This document shows, one piece after another, positions 1 through 11,039 of a stretch of 64,000 nucleotides of DNA. Under the pieces are notes generated by a model. The model was given only the letters and a program-made list of their open reading frames with translations, was not told the origin of the DNA and did no database searches. This DNA comes from Siphonodentalium dalli. Taxonomy: Eukaryota; Mollusca; Scaphopoda; Gadilida; Siphonodentaliidae. The position numbers and the translations under genes were made by a program. Location: assembly GCA_032622095.1 (NCBI GenBank), contig CP136069.1, positions 204,648,690-204,712,689 on the forward strand. Reading direction: 5' to 3'. Each line of letters begins with the position of its first letter. The stretch's first letter is position 1.

Positions 1-420
1 GCCTAGGTCAATTCCCAGGGCTGTTTGGGTCTGCAAGTTTATTAATTTTGAGGCTATGCAAATTTAAAACAGCACAAACTCAAGATTTGTATATGATTCT
101 GATACCAAATTGATGAGCTTATAACTTTATGCATGTACAAGTTCAAGTATATTGCATACATGTGAACATTTAAATATTGAATAAACACCACATGACACAT
201 ATTTTGTTGATTACCATGTGTGATTGCTTGGCCTATATTGCATGTACTATACAAATAATTGTTTATTAATAGTTGATGTTTTGCTCAGTTTCCCCTGTGG
301 TATTTTTTGGGTCTGCACTGTTATTAACTTGCAATGGAATCCCCCCCCCCTGCACTTTTATTTGGAGCCCGAGAGTACAGATAGGAACACTATCAACAAT
401 CATGGTGGTGTGTATCTGTA
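1..420. other. Non-coding spacer
   Basis: AT-rich sequence without a convincing reading frame. It holds a short C run near 341-350. No splice-flanked coding block or RNA gene was seen. Confidence 0.6.
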
Positions 421-503
421 CAGTAATGCCATAAGTAATTGACTCTCTATCTACAGCAGAGTTATGGGTAACTTTTCAGGATTTAGTACTTAGGGCATTA
501 CTG
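421..503. mobile_element. Mariner-type mini-element (copy 1, 83 bp)
   Basis: Inverted ends CAGTAATGCC and GGCATTACTG are flanked on both sides by TA, the target duplication expected for Tc1/mariner elements. The interior shares the stretch GGGTAACTTTTCAGGATTTAG with copies near 28.5, 37.1, 39.7 and 43.3 kb. This is the shortest copy, probably an internal deletion. It is non-coding and non-autonomous. Confidence 0.75.
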
Positions 504-2751
504 TAAGTATATATACATGTATAGAGGTTATCACCACATATGGTAGGGGTACAGCTACTGTTTCCAAAAACCAGGCATGCTAGGTTGGGTGTACTGGCTA
601 CCTCCAGACAATGGGATGTAGTCGTCACAATACAAGTACAGTATTATAGTCGTGTCATGGGTAAAATTATAAAAAAGTTAGTGACATCAATTTCGTACCA
701 AGTTGATAGCCAACTTTAGGAAAATGTGGTATGTGAATATTAAATAAAAAACATACTTAAGCATGAAGTACCGGTAAGTTTGATCTTTTATCAATCATAA
801 TGTATATTTCCACTGTGTTTATAATCAAGCAATACTTTTCCCACAACACAAGTTGGCATTTTATGTCTCTTCAGTCGAGGTGATTCAATATTTCTGCAGC
901 TGGATAAAAAATATCAAAATAAAATAGAAAAAAAAATCCCACCTACCTACAGCCCTCTTTATTCAGATTGTTTGGCTTCGGCAATACACTACGGCAACAG
1001 TATGCAGTGGCCTAGTTTGCTTCAGCAAATTGCTTCGGCATTGAATGCTGATTGCCGTAGGCAATTATGAAGGCTGTACCTACCCTAATTTTTTCGCTCC
1101 ATTATCGGAAACATACTCTTTTTTTTTTTTGCCTGACAAATATATTTGTGTTTAAAGAATACAAAAAATGTCAATATAATTTAATATATAGATAATTAAA
1201 TAAAATAATATATATTGAATTAATTAAAAATAAATTAACAATTTAACATGCTGACCAGTTAACACAATTAGTGACAGTAATCATTATTTCATTATTTAGG
1301 ATCCATTGAATGAGACTGGACTTGTCTTCAGTTGTTCAGTGATCAACAATCAGCAGAAAAATTTAATCTTTAAAAAATAAGTTAAAATAGTAATTTTGGG
1401 TTCTTAAATAAGTTCCACATACCGCAGAAAAGAGATTTTTTTCACCTACATGGTGTTACTAAAATAATCTTTAGGAACTCCATATTAAGGTTGATTTAAT
1501 GAACTTTATGAAGCTATGGGGGGGGGGGGTAAAATAATATAAATTGCAACAAAAATGGTAAATAAAATAAATTTCATATGATTTGAGTGAATAGCATATA
1601 CCACTCACACACTGACTCAAGTAACCAAACATTCGTCACAATCAGAGATGGCATGTATGTCCTTTTGTAGTCATAAACACATTTTCAACCGTTGAACTTG
1701 ACCACCGGGGTTGCTGGGTGCACGGAAATCTTCCGAAATTGGTTGGCCCATAATGTTTTATAAGTGCAATCTAAGTCGTTCTAGCTGAAAATGTGTTTTA
1801 ACATTTGTAAGTCATATCCATATATAATTGAGCGTCTTACTGTATAGTATTATTCAATAAATTTGACAGTTTGTGCTATAATTCGTTAACAATTGCAACA
1901 ACTTCCTCGTAAAAATTTAAAATGGTGAAGTTTGTTTACCACGTTGGATAGGTCAAGGGTCATTGGCGAAAGGTCGAGGTCACTAGCTGTTCCCTGACGC
2001 CTAAAGTGTATGCTTGGCGTCAGGTAAGCCCTGGTTAGACAGCTCTAGGCCTCCTGAATCAAATTCCGAAGATGTTGTGAAGAACACACGAAACTTGTCA
2101 GTTGAACAGGGACGTGACGACAGGGGTTGATTGGGTGTCTCGACCCCCACCCCGAACTTTGGTACAATTTGCTAAGCTGTGCAGTCATTCATACGTGAGG
2201 AAAATCAGGATTATTTTGACTGACTGTTTCAAATAATGATACGTACAAGCCAACAAACGCAACAAACAAACCCGATTTTAAATAAATACATATACAAACT
2301 TATGACTAACTCGGGAGTGATCTGTATATATGTTCAACTTGTTTTGGTAGTCATGTTGCTTTGCCATTACTAATTTTTCTTTCTTCAGTGTAATAACATA
2401 TGGGAGAGGGGGTACCCTTAAGTGAGTCAGTACTTGTCCCCCAATTCCTTTGTATGTATAAACAAATGTATGTGTTATATATCATGTGTTATCTAAATTT
2501 GACATATATTTGAAATAAATATATCTAAACTAAACTTTGGTACATTCCAGCAGTCGGAAATTTCATGCATGACACAACATTAGTTGGACATTAATTTGAC
2601 ACCATATATAGGTTGGCATTGTTCTCATTGTTTTATTTTTTTCAACCAGTAAAAGTTGGTAATTTTCCAATCTTAGTGTTTGTCAGATTGGATATTTCCA
2701 AGGGGAGCAAATTGAATTCTGCGAACCTGTGAGATTGATGTTTGGTTCAAT
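504..2751. other. Non-coding AT-rich spacer
   Basis: No supported gene. It contains a run of ten G near 1509-1518 and a tail-like stretch near 2440-2530 (repeated ATAAATATATCTAAACTAAACT-like text) that resembles the 3' end of a LINE. That resemblance is weak. Confidence 0.5.

Positions 2752-2785
<34 letters not shown>
2752..2785 (+). repeat. Poly-G tract, 34 bases
   Basis: An uninterrupted run of 34 G on the plus strand. It could form G-quadruplexes and is a likely site of length variation or assembly error. Glycine or proline runs in overlapping frames come only from this tract. Confidence 0.95.
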
Positions 2786-2787
<2 letters not shown>

Positions 2788-3687
2788 GCAGTTGGCCGGA
2801 AATTTGAGGAAACTTCTAGCCACGTCCCTAGAACATACATGTGTCTGTTGTCTATACAGAGACTATTGGGCAAAACGACTGCATTTAACGAAACAAAACA
2901 TGTTAAACATGAAATTGCTATAACTTTAAGACTAGATGATAGTACATACGTGTATCTGACAATCCATCGATACCATATAATCCTACTATTTCTTAAATAA
3001 GAAGAAACATTATAATAACGAACACAGCAGAAGACATATCCATGCAGGTTCATATGAATTCGGTCAATGGTGACGTATCCGCCGAATTCGAAATCGACAT
3101 GCGTTCGGGCGGTATTTTAAGGATGGAATTATGAAATGGACATATGAAAGTGACAATCAACAATGATTTGCAATTTCTTCGCCGTCAACCGAAGTGCTCC
3201 CCCAGCGTTACTATCAATAGCGTTATTATTTGGCTAATTTCAGTAATATTCTCCCAGTTTACATTCAATAAAACAAATTTGTCTCCGCATTTAAAATTCT
3301 TTGATATAGATCGTTTATATTCTGCAATAATTTGTACACAAGAGACGGATTCTTATGTTTTATTGTGTTTTTAAACTCTGAGGTGGCGAAATCTCGGTTT
3401 GTTTACATTACGAACATTTGAGTCCGTAATCGGAATCCGAATCCCAATCGGATTACCACGAAATTGAGATTACGGTCTGTTCGTTTACTGATTCTGCAAA
3501 TTTGTGGTCTGTTCTTTTGCCGAACCAAGTCGTACGGGGACCAATCTGTAATCTGGATCCAGAATCTGAAACGGATTTTAGCGAAATAACGCCTCAGGGG
3601 ACTGAAATCTGCCTCTCATTTAAATGAATCATTAGTCACCTGTGGTAAACGTCTATAGACCGCCATTCTTCTATTTATTACCTAATT
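2786..3687. other. Non-coding spacer
   Basis: No supported gene. Sequence near 3420-3600 has repeated CGGAATCCG/AATCGGATT-like words, probably an old repeat. Confidence 0.5.
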
Positions 3688-3876
3688 TGTGATATCAATA
3701 ATTAATTGTGTCATATCACAAAATGAATATATGATATCACAAAATCGAACATATGATATCATAAAATTGAAAGAATTATTTTGTGATATCACATCTTTTT
3801 TTATATCGTATATATTCATTCTGTGATATCACAAATTCGAATAAGTGATATCATATATTCAATTTCTGATATCAAT
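3688..3876. repeat. Cluster of TGATATCA palindromes
   Basis: About eight near-perfect copies of the self-complementary word TGATATCA (several as GTGATATCAC) lie within 190 bp, spaced unevenly by AT-rich text. Alternating orientation of the neighbouring words gives partial hairpins. It may be a degenerate foldback element or a cluster of binding sites; nothing decides between these. Confidence 0.7.
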
Positions 3877-4373
3877 ACACACTAGTATCAATATGTAGTC
3901 ACCACGGGATATATATAGAGGTCTAGCTAGGTTATAATGCTTATTACGTTGTTGGTACAAGTAGATGATATCACCATATATATATAATAATTAATATACT
4001 TCATGCGGTGGGTGGAGACGGATTAACGCTTACATATGTTTGGGGAGCACATCCGTATATAGGTCATTTACAGGGGTTCGTCAACATCTTTTCAAAAAAT
4101 TATTTCTTAAATTACTAAATAGGCTGTAGCCAAATTAAATATAATCAACTAAACTTAACAGAAAAGAACCGAGATGTCAAAGAACAAAGAACAGTTTAAT
4201 ACCCATCATTTGAAGTGGGGAGGGGAGGTACTTAAATTGTCTAAGTCCGAGCTCCAGGAAAATGTGAACCCGATAATTTCAATTTCGTTTATATTCATAA
4301 AAAGAAATAATTATATTATAGAATATCGCATGTGAGCACACCAGCCTGCGATTCGGTCTGGTGAATCTAAGAA
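3877..4373. other. Non-coding; includes 3' flank of the EF-hand gene
   Basis: This lies downstream of the minus-strand EF-hand gene and should hold its 3' untranslated region. A TATAAA-type variant poly(A) signal sits on the minus strand near 4289-4294; no canonical AATAAA was found close to the stop. Confidence 0.4.
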
Positions 4374-7300
4374 TTATTTCCTTGTCGACAGAGACAGCCA
4401 GGATACGACGAATTCTGCTTCACTTATTTTACCATCACCTGAAAATGGAGAAAAAAATAAATAAGAAGACACATCTGTGAGAACAATTAATAACACAACA
4501 TCGACGAGTTTCACTTATCAGTGCGCATGTCCGGCCACAGGGGCCTGTAACCTGCGCATATACACCATGTCCGACCACAGGGGCCTGTAACCTGCGCATA
4601 CACCATGTCCGGCCACAGGGGCCTGTAACCTGCGCATACACCATGTCCGGCCACAGGGGCCTGTAACCTGCGCATACACCATGTCCGGCCACAGGGGCCT
4701 GTAACCTGCGCATACACCATGTCCGACCACAGGGGCCTGTAACCTGCGCATATACACCATGTCCGGCCACAGGGGCCTGTAACCTGCGCATATACACCAT
4801 GTCCGACCACAGGGGCCTGTAACCTGTGCATACACCATGTCCGGTCACAGGGGTCTGTAACCTGCGCATATACACCATGTCCGGCCACAGGGGCCTGTAA
4901 CCTGCGCATACACCATGTCCGGCCACAGGGGCCTGTAACCTGCGCATACACCATGTCCGGCCACAGGGGCCTGTGACCTGCGCATACACCATGTCCGACC
5001 ACAGGGGCCTGTAACCTGCGCATACACACCATGTCCGGCCACAGGGGTCTGTAACCTGCAACGCGCTATTAACGTGAAACATGCGCGTATTTAGAGTCGG
5101 CGTATATAATAGGAGCAGTGAAAGGGGGGGGCAGCTGAGCGCGCTACAGGCCCATGTGGCCCGGCTGATCCAATCCCATGCAGTGAACAGTGCCGGTGCC
5201 GGTCGAATTCTGGTAGTTTCTGGCACCGGCCTGTCAGCAGGACTGGCGCGATCATTACCATGGCGCATTGTTAGAATTCACACCTTCCGCTCCGCTCCAA
5301 TGTTCAGCTTACTCTACAATTAATGCCAATTTATTGGTGAATTTTAGCTCAAGTCTATATTTTAACTCCGGCAAAATACAGATTCATACAAGAAATATAG
5401 TTCGTGGATTGGAGCGATCTAATTGGCCGAGGCTATAATATAAGCACTGAGTCGCGGCATGCATGTTGGATCCATCAAGCCCAATTTCGTTGTTTTATTG
5501 CTATACAGGTAAAGGTTCCGGAGTAGCATTCCATATATGGAGCTTTTGAATATTTATTAATTCCATATATGGAATGCTACATCAGAACTTTGACCTGCAG
5601 CATATTTTGACAATATGACATTCAATAGTTTACAATTATTCGTTTCCCAGCTGGAATGTAACAATATAAGATGGCACGTACCCGGTACCGGCCACTGCGG
5701 TACCGTCATCGGCATGCCATATATAGCTCTGAGAACAATCAAAGCAAGCTGCAAGACTCGAGTTCACTCCACTCGATACGTCGGTCTCACCAGCTGACAT
5801 CGCTTATAATGTCCTAATTAAATCTAACATTTTTTATTTTACTAGATCAAGACAGAATTCGAATGAATTGTAACTGACAAAACGTCAGTTAGAATTCATT
5901 CGAATTCTGTCTTGCATGATCTCGCCACTTGATTTAGCCAATTTTCAAATGAATATGGACAGTTCGGTTTCTCAGAATAAATCAGAATAAATTTTAACTG
6001 AGAAAAGTCTTTAATATAAAATAAATGAGTAATTTCCTCTCATTCAGCGCAGCTGGGGACTTAACTCTGCCTTGTAGTTTGCAAATAAAGTAGGTGAGCG
6101 ATGTTAGCAAAATAGGTATTTACCCCTGCAGCTATAAGTTCATCATTATTGGTATCGTTACTAACAGTACCCAGGTGTTTGCAAATGCCGCCACATGCAC
6201 GTGACATTATATAATATTAAATAAAATGAGTTTCGCGGCAAAATAGTCAGTAATTTACCACACAATTCATAATGTATGTATCATGCATGCATGCGTGTGC
6301 ATTTTTCGCTTTTATTAAGTTTTGTTCTGGAGTATATATATGAATTCATATGATATAGTATAATTATATTTTCGACGTACGATACTCTGGTTTGCGTAAC
6401 AAGCACAATTAATACCATTTAAAGGTACTCAATCCGAACAGAGGGTCCCCATCTCAACAGATTCCAACAACAACAATCAGATCAGAAGGTCCTATATTAC
6501 TATTTCTTTGGCTTTGGGGGTAAAAAATATTTGATTCGAGTCGAGGAATCCATCAAACAAAGCTCAGAGTTATTATATATTGATTTTTGAAATTTGTTAT
6601 TTGCTCGAGATGAGTACTAATAATTGCCGTCAATTTCGTAACCTTCTCGAGATGTGTACACCAAAACACTATTCAAACAGACAAGGACGGATAACTCTAA
6701 AATCAAGTGGTAATACTAACGCAATTTTGACTGTGTTCTGGGCCAGAAAGTATTCCCGATAATGAAAAATAATAGATTTCTAAAATCGATATCTAACAAA
6801 TCTGAGCTTTGATGGGTGACTTCCTCGACTCGAATCAAATATTTTTGACCCCCGAAGCCATTGAAATAGTAATTGAGAGGAGTTTTATCGGATTGAGTAC
6901 CTTTAATCTCAATAGATAAATCAGTCAGTAGATATATTCCTCTGACCCGGTGCATATATACGACTGCATGCTCTTGCCTAATTGGCACGAACTTCGTGTT
7001 TTTGTGACTATTATCAGTACATGTATTCCATCCTTATAGTTATCTGGATATATTCACACATGTCAAATTATTCAGTGATAATTACTTACCATCCATGTCG
7101 AAGAAGGTGAACACTCGCGCCATGTCCGGAATTTTAGAGAAGAATCCGTCACCGTCCGTATCAACTCGGTGGAACAATCGGACGGCATCGTCCTGGTGGC
7201 CCAGGTTATATTTATGCCAAGTTATTATGAATTCTGTTTCTGTTACCAAACCATTCCCTGCAAATAGTTAGTATCCTGTCCCTATAGACCCATGCAATAG

Positions 7301-10244
7301 ATGATACTCCCCCACAGTACGTTGTTTAAGACAAAATATTCACAGTACCAGTAAGGGTAAATCTGTATGCCAACCCCAGGCTGAGTGCATGCACCCTGTT
7401 TGGGAGTCAGCATGATGTGGATTGTCATATATCCATATCTTGCTGACCCTCAACTGGGCAAGTAACTGATCTTATGCACTTGACGATTCAATCCTATTTA
7501 TGATTATTTTTGTATCTCCTGTATTCTTGTATAATGAATGCACTTTTGCCAATAAATTATCAATCTATCTATCTGTATATATAGAGCTAAAACCATAAAG
7601 GTAAAGTGTATCTAAGCTGCATGGAAGGGTCTGCTTTCATTCAAAGATGGCCAGCGTTTGGCAAGCACACACACAAACAAACAAACAAACAAACAATAAA
7701 AAAAAACAAGAACAGACAGACAAAATAAAACAATCCAGTTAACAATTTAAACCTTCTATAGGTATACTGCATGCGGCCGCACAGAGGCGATGGAGCCAGG
7801 GGGGTATGTATAATGTCTGGGAGGTTTATTGAAACCTGTAATGTGATTGTTCACCGCGGGGTAAGTGAAAAATAACTCACCATCAATATCAAAGGTGTCC
7901 ACGAGGTCGTCCATTTCTGCTCTGGACAGAAACCCATCGGCACCACCATGTAGTACGTCAGCCGACCGGAACAGTACCCGGACGTATGCGTTGTCCGTTA
8001 ACGGCGGTCTAACGACGTCACCATCGACACCCAAACTGAAATGTAAAAGCAGACGATCGAAGCATGATTGCAATAGTCCTAAAATAGTCATTTGAGCTTT
8101 TACTTGACGTGCCGACGCTGAATACGCAAAACGGAACGGGGCTGCATGGCTGGATCCAATATGGCCGCGACTCAGTGACAAGGCATATTGGTGCTTTCTT
8201 GCACCAAACGCACGTTTTGTGCATTGTTATAATTCGGCGTCGCGTGTGGCACGTCAACTCGGTACCAACTTAGCGACTATCGGAAATTGTTTTGATGATA
8301 TCCACACACCGTATTACCGATCCGGATTACCACCGGTCACGATGCGGATCACTACCGGCTGAAAGTGGCAATTTGTGTAACAGTAGGTCGACTAAAACGT
8401 TAATTATATTATATATCTGAATGTAACCCACACAAAGTTTGTTGCCGCCGTCTTTCTTACATACATTAGAAAATGGCCACGCCAAGAAAATATAAAATAA
8501 TCGCCTACGATAACCTTAGAGGTAGCATATGTTACTAGGATCTAGTTGCACGTGGCCCATTATTGATCTTCATTGGCACAATACATGATGCAAATGCATG
8601 GAATTTTCTCTTATTTCTGTTGCGTATACAAGAATGTCCATAACTGTACAAAATGGCAATATGGTTTGTCAAGTTGAATGTAAATTAAACGCGTAGTATC
8701 GATTTCCATACTCATGGGTTCCAAAAAACAGGATGCGGATCGGCACCGTTCATCACCGTTCGGTACACATCCGCATCACCTGCCGGTACAGATCCGTACC
8801 CGTTCATTTCATGGGTATCTATGTTCAAAACGTCCCAGATGGCCACAAATCGAACATACAAACGTGTACATTAGGCGAATGACTTAGTAAATGGTCTATC
8901 TTTTCGTACCACGAGAATACCGCATAAAGAAATAAAACATGAACCATCCATATCAGCTACGGCTCGAAATAATGAAACACAATGGTAAACATGCGTTACA
9001 AATATAAGAATAAGTGAACATATATTGTATACTTATCAGATTTATCGGCGTCCTCCGCTAGCCCAGTTACTCCTATACACGAAGGGAGAAAAAATTCACA
9101 CCTTCCACAGAATGTAGGGCGAAAATGATCCAACTACAATGATGCCACGTGGCACGCTTTTGTCAAAACAGCCGGTAGTGATCCGCATCGTGACCGGTGG
9201 TAATCCGGATCGGTAATACGGTGTGATATCGAGCATATTTAAAGATGCATGCAGGATTAGATAACATTTTACGAAAGTTATATTTTAACTTTTTATTTTG
9301 ATCATATAGGGCATGTATGATCTATCACGCTCGGAACAGGAAATGGCACCCGAATTAATTTAGACTCTATAACTTGTTTCATATTTAATTTGCTACCCAT
9401 TTATTATACCGTTTTCGCTGGAGAGAGACTAATAATTATGTTGTTTTATTCAGTAACAAATAAATTGTAATTCTTTGGTATTTATAACAGTTTCTAGTCT
9501 ATGCCGCACTAGGTTTTTTTTATGGGAGGTCCTTTTCACATTTATTCCTTATTTGTCCTTCAGCGTAAATCATTTCACCCAGACGCTGGATACGTAAGTC
9601 CATACCATAGTATGGGTGGAGTTTGCTTGTAAGAATTCATATTTGATACCAACATCATTAGGCCTACGTTTGAGTGATGTCTTCGTGGCCTGAGTCAATT
9701 TGAGTTTAGGGGAATTTACTGGCTAAATATTATTATTTGCGCTGCAGTGCAAATGAATTACGCTTTAGTGCAAATGAATTACGCTTCAGTGCAAATGAAT
9801 TACGCTTCAGTGCAAATGAATTACGCTTCAGCGCAAATCGATTACGCGTCAATGTAAATATGAAGTATTTGCGCTTCAGCTCAAAAAAGGATTTAATGTG
9901 AAAATCTATAAAAAAAAAGATCAATATGGAACAAATCAAAACTCGATGTCAAACTATAGATTATAGTTTTACAGATGGGTGAAAGACCGCGAAAAATATG
10001 TTTTCTTGATTATGCCTATATATACACAGAGTATATAGGGGAAGTTGTTTACAGCCATATTATAGTAAACGATTAGAACAGATCTTACTACTATAAGTTT
10101 TTCTCCAGATGGGTATATATACACTCACCATGAAGACAATATGATCAGTAATACAGCTCCGTGTAGCATCTTCACCCTCTATTCAATATACACTCACCAT
10201 GAAGACAATATGATCAGTAATACAGCTCCGTCAGCGTGTAGCAT
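4374..10244 (-). CDS. Small secreted EF-hand calcium-binding protein, four exons
   Basis: Rebuilt on the minus strand as exon 1 10198-10244, exon 2 7881-8035, exon 3 7090-7257 and exon 4 4374-4438. All introns are GT-AG and all phases agree (2, 1, 1). The product is 144 residues. Residues 1-16 form a hydrophobic signal peptide (core AVLLIILSS). Four EF-hand loops follow in two pairs: 45-56 (degenerate, HGGADG...E), 65-76 (DIDGNGLVTETE), 100-111 (DTDGDGFFSKIP, lacking the acidic residue at position 12) and 121-132 (DMDGDGKISEAE). Loops 65-76 and 121-132 should bind calcium; the other two look weakened. Introns 2 and 3 both interrupt the glycine codon at loop position 4 in phase 1, which suggests the gene arose by duplicating a two-EF-hand module. 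Secretion is inferred from the signal peptide. I cannot name an orthologue. Each exon is short, so the assembly rests on splice signals and the perfect reconstitution of two loops across introns. Confidence 0.8.
4522..5060. repeat. Minisatellite, 38/40-bp unit, about 14 copies
   Basis: The unit contains CCTGTAACCTGCGCATACAC and ATGTCCGGCCACAGGGG. Copies differ by an extra TA or CA in the CATACACC part, giving 38 or 40 bp, and by CGGCC/CGACC/CGGTC variants. It lies in intron 3 of the EF-hand gene, about 80 bp from exon 4. Because 38 is not a multiple of three, it stays open in several minus-strand frames, giving spurious peptides. Confidence 0.95.
5523..5580. repeat. Perfect 19-bp-arm hairpin
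   Basis: GTAGCATTCCATATATGGA at 5523-5541 is the exact reverse complement of 5562-5580, with a 20-base loop. It is intronic (EF-hand gene intron 3) and is either a tiny foldback element or a structured intronic RNA segment. Confidence 0.85.
5844..5922. repeat. Hairpin with arms of about 35 bp
   Basis: The arms start AGATCAAGACAGAATTCGAA at 5844 and return at 5884-5922 with only a few mismatches and a 5-base loop. It is intronic (EF-hand gene intron 3). It looks like the closed palindrome of a foldback or an inverted duplication. Confidence 0.85.
6419..6906. mobile_element. TTAA-flanked foldback mini-element (copy 1)
   Basis: Perfect 18-bp inverted ends, TTAAAGGTACTCAATCCG and its complement. 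Beyond them the two halves remain imperfectly complementary for nearly 200 bp (for example ATTTGATTCGAGTCGAGGAA against TTCCTCGACTCGAATCAAAT). The outer TTAA could be the target duplication, as in piggyBac-like elements. It is non-coding and sits in intron 3 of the EF-hand gene. A second copy is at 14392-14869 and a fragment lies near 39.3 kb. Confidence 0.8.
7490..7590. repeat. Possible LINE 3' tail with CTAT repeat
   Basis: Text ending in AATAAATTATCAATCTATCTATCTGTATATA resembles the microsatellite-tailed 3' end of CR1/L2-type LINEs. No adjoining coding remnant was recognised. Confidence 0.3.
8305..9225. mobile_element. 921-bp element with identical 57-bp inverted ends
   Basis: The ends 8305-8361 and 9169-9225 are exact reverse complements over 57 bp, starting CACACCGTATTACCGATCCG. 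The flanks share an ATATC word (ATATCCA left, ATATCGA right), so a target duplication is possible but imperfect. The centre (8733-8812) is an unusually GC-rich block of CCGTTC/GGTAC/CATCCGCATC words. No transposase is present, so it is non-autonomous. It lies in intron 1 of the EF-hand gene. Confidence 0.85.
9738..9850. repeat. Tandem 21-bp repeat, about five copies
   Basis: The unit reads TTACGCTTCAGTGCAAATGAA with small variants. The GCGCTT...GCAAAT words recall the GCGCTTAAGCGCAATT clusters near 27.2 and 39.0 kb. It lies in intron 1 of the EF-hand gene. Confidence 0.9.
10129..10169 (-). other. Duplicate of the signal-peptide first exon
   Basis: A second copy of EF-hand exon 1: ATG at 10167-10169, 13 whole codons and a phase-2 GTGAGT donor, identical to the copy at 10198-10244 except that six bases (two codons, Ala-Asp) are missing. 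Splicing it to exon 2 would give a 142-residue protein with the same signal-peptide core. The duplicated block also carries the preceding TATTGAATAGAGGGTGAAG leader, so the whole leader-exon-donor unit (69-75 bp) was copied. Either copy could be used; in a transcript starting upstream, the promoter-proximal copy would be 10198-10244. Confidence 0.75.
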
Positions 10245-10295
10245 CTTCACCCTCTATTCAATATTCAAGCTGAACCAGAAGCTGAAACAATCGAG

Positions 10296-10296
<1 letters not shown>

Positions 10297-10362
<66 letters not shown>
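10297..10362. repeat. (TA)33 microsatellite
   Basis: An uninterrupted TA run just upstream of the EF-hand first exon (about 50 bp 5' of its ATG on the minus strand), so it may overlap the 5' leader or promoter. Confidence 0.95.
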
Positions 10363-10364
<2 letters not shown>

Positions 10365-10457
10365 AACATATACTTAACCCTTTCTATACTAAATTGATTC
10401 TCCCAGTCAGGTAAAAAGTGTCCACGAGAATGATCTATTATTCATTTGGAGGGATGA

Positions 10458-10901
10458 TAAAGGCCCACTTAATTTTCGAACCCCCAGATCACATATCAAA
10501 TATATGCCATATTTATACACCATGCACTTGGAAGAGGAAGCTCCAAAACATTGTATTATCAATTTATCCGGCGTAATAAACTGTGAACATGTTATTTTTG
10601 TTGAGGTAACGACGTGTTTTTGTGCTTAAGTTTCATCTGGATTGTACTGAAAAGTGTATTATTTTCAATGGAAGGGGTATAACTCTATATCTTAGTTTGA
10701 ATTGTGTTGATTGCTGGGAGCGATAGGGGGAAATGTTTCTAAGATTTCAGCTATTTTCCTATGACTATATGGGCACACTTTCCAAATGGTGATGAATTAT
10801 AGTATTTTAATCATATTTTATGTCATAGATTGTTATTAAAATCGTATATCAAGGCACTATAACAAAAATAATTGGTGACTTGAATATTAAGTGGGCCTTT
10901 A
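10458..10901. mobile_element. Mini-element with TAAAGGCCCACTTAAT ends
   Basis: A 16-bp perfect inverted repeat bounds 444 bp. The right half is homologous, in reverse complement, to 55199-55320, which defines a dispersed family. There is no coding content. Confidence 0.7.
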
Positions 10902-11039
10902 AGGTTAAAAAAGCAGACAGATAAACAAAAGTGCAGAAGGAGCCCCACATAATTTATTGGGGGAGCACCCCGTGCATTCTGGGTTTATTGGAGGAGATGT
11001 TCTGATGTACACTTTTTAACTGACTGGTAGAATCCACAT

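Noticed and set aside
2673-3053. Proline-run and glycine-run frames
   Set aside because: They depend on the 34-base G homopolymer and have no other coding features.
4435-5268. 277-codon repeat-peptide frame (minus)
   Set aside because: It is a by-product of the 38/40-bp minisatellite, open in several frames at once.
7756-8181. 141-codon minus-strand frame containing EF-hand exon 2 as an intronless gene
   Set aside because: It starts at TTG, crosses a good TTTCAG acceptor and a GTGAGT donor, and stops in the intron; the spliced model is far better.
8921-9000. Minus-strand text resembling an EF-hand start (LFRAVADMDG) as an extra exon
   Set aside because: It lies inside the 921-bp inverted-ended element, has no good splice signals, and would break the phase match between exon 1 (phase 2) and exon 2.
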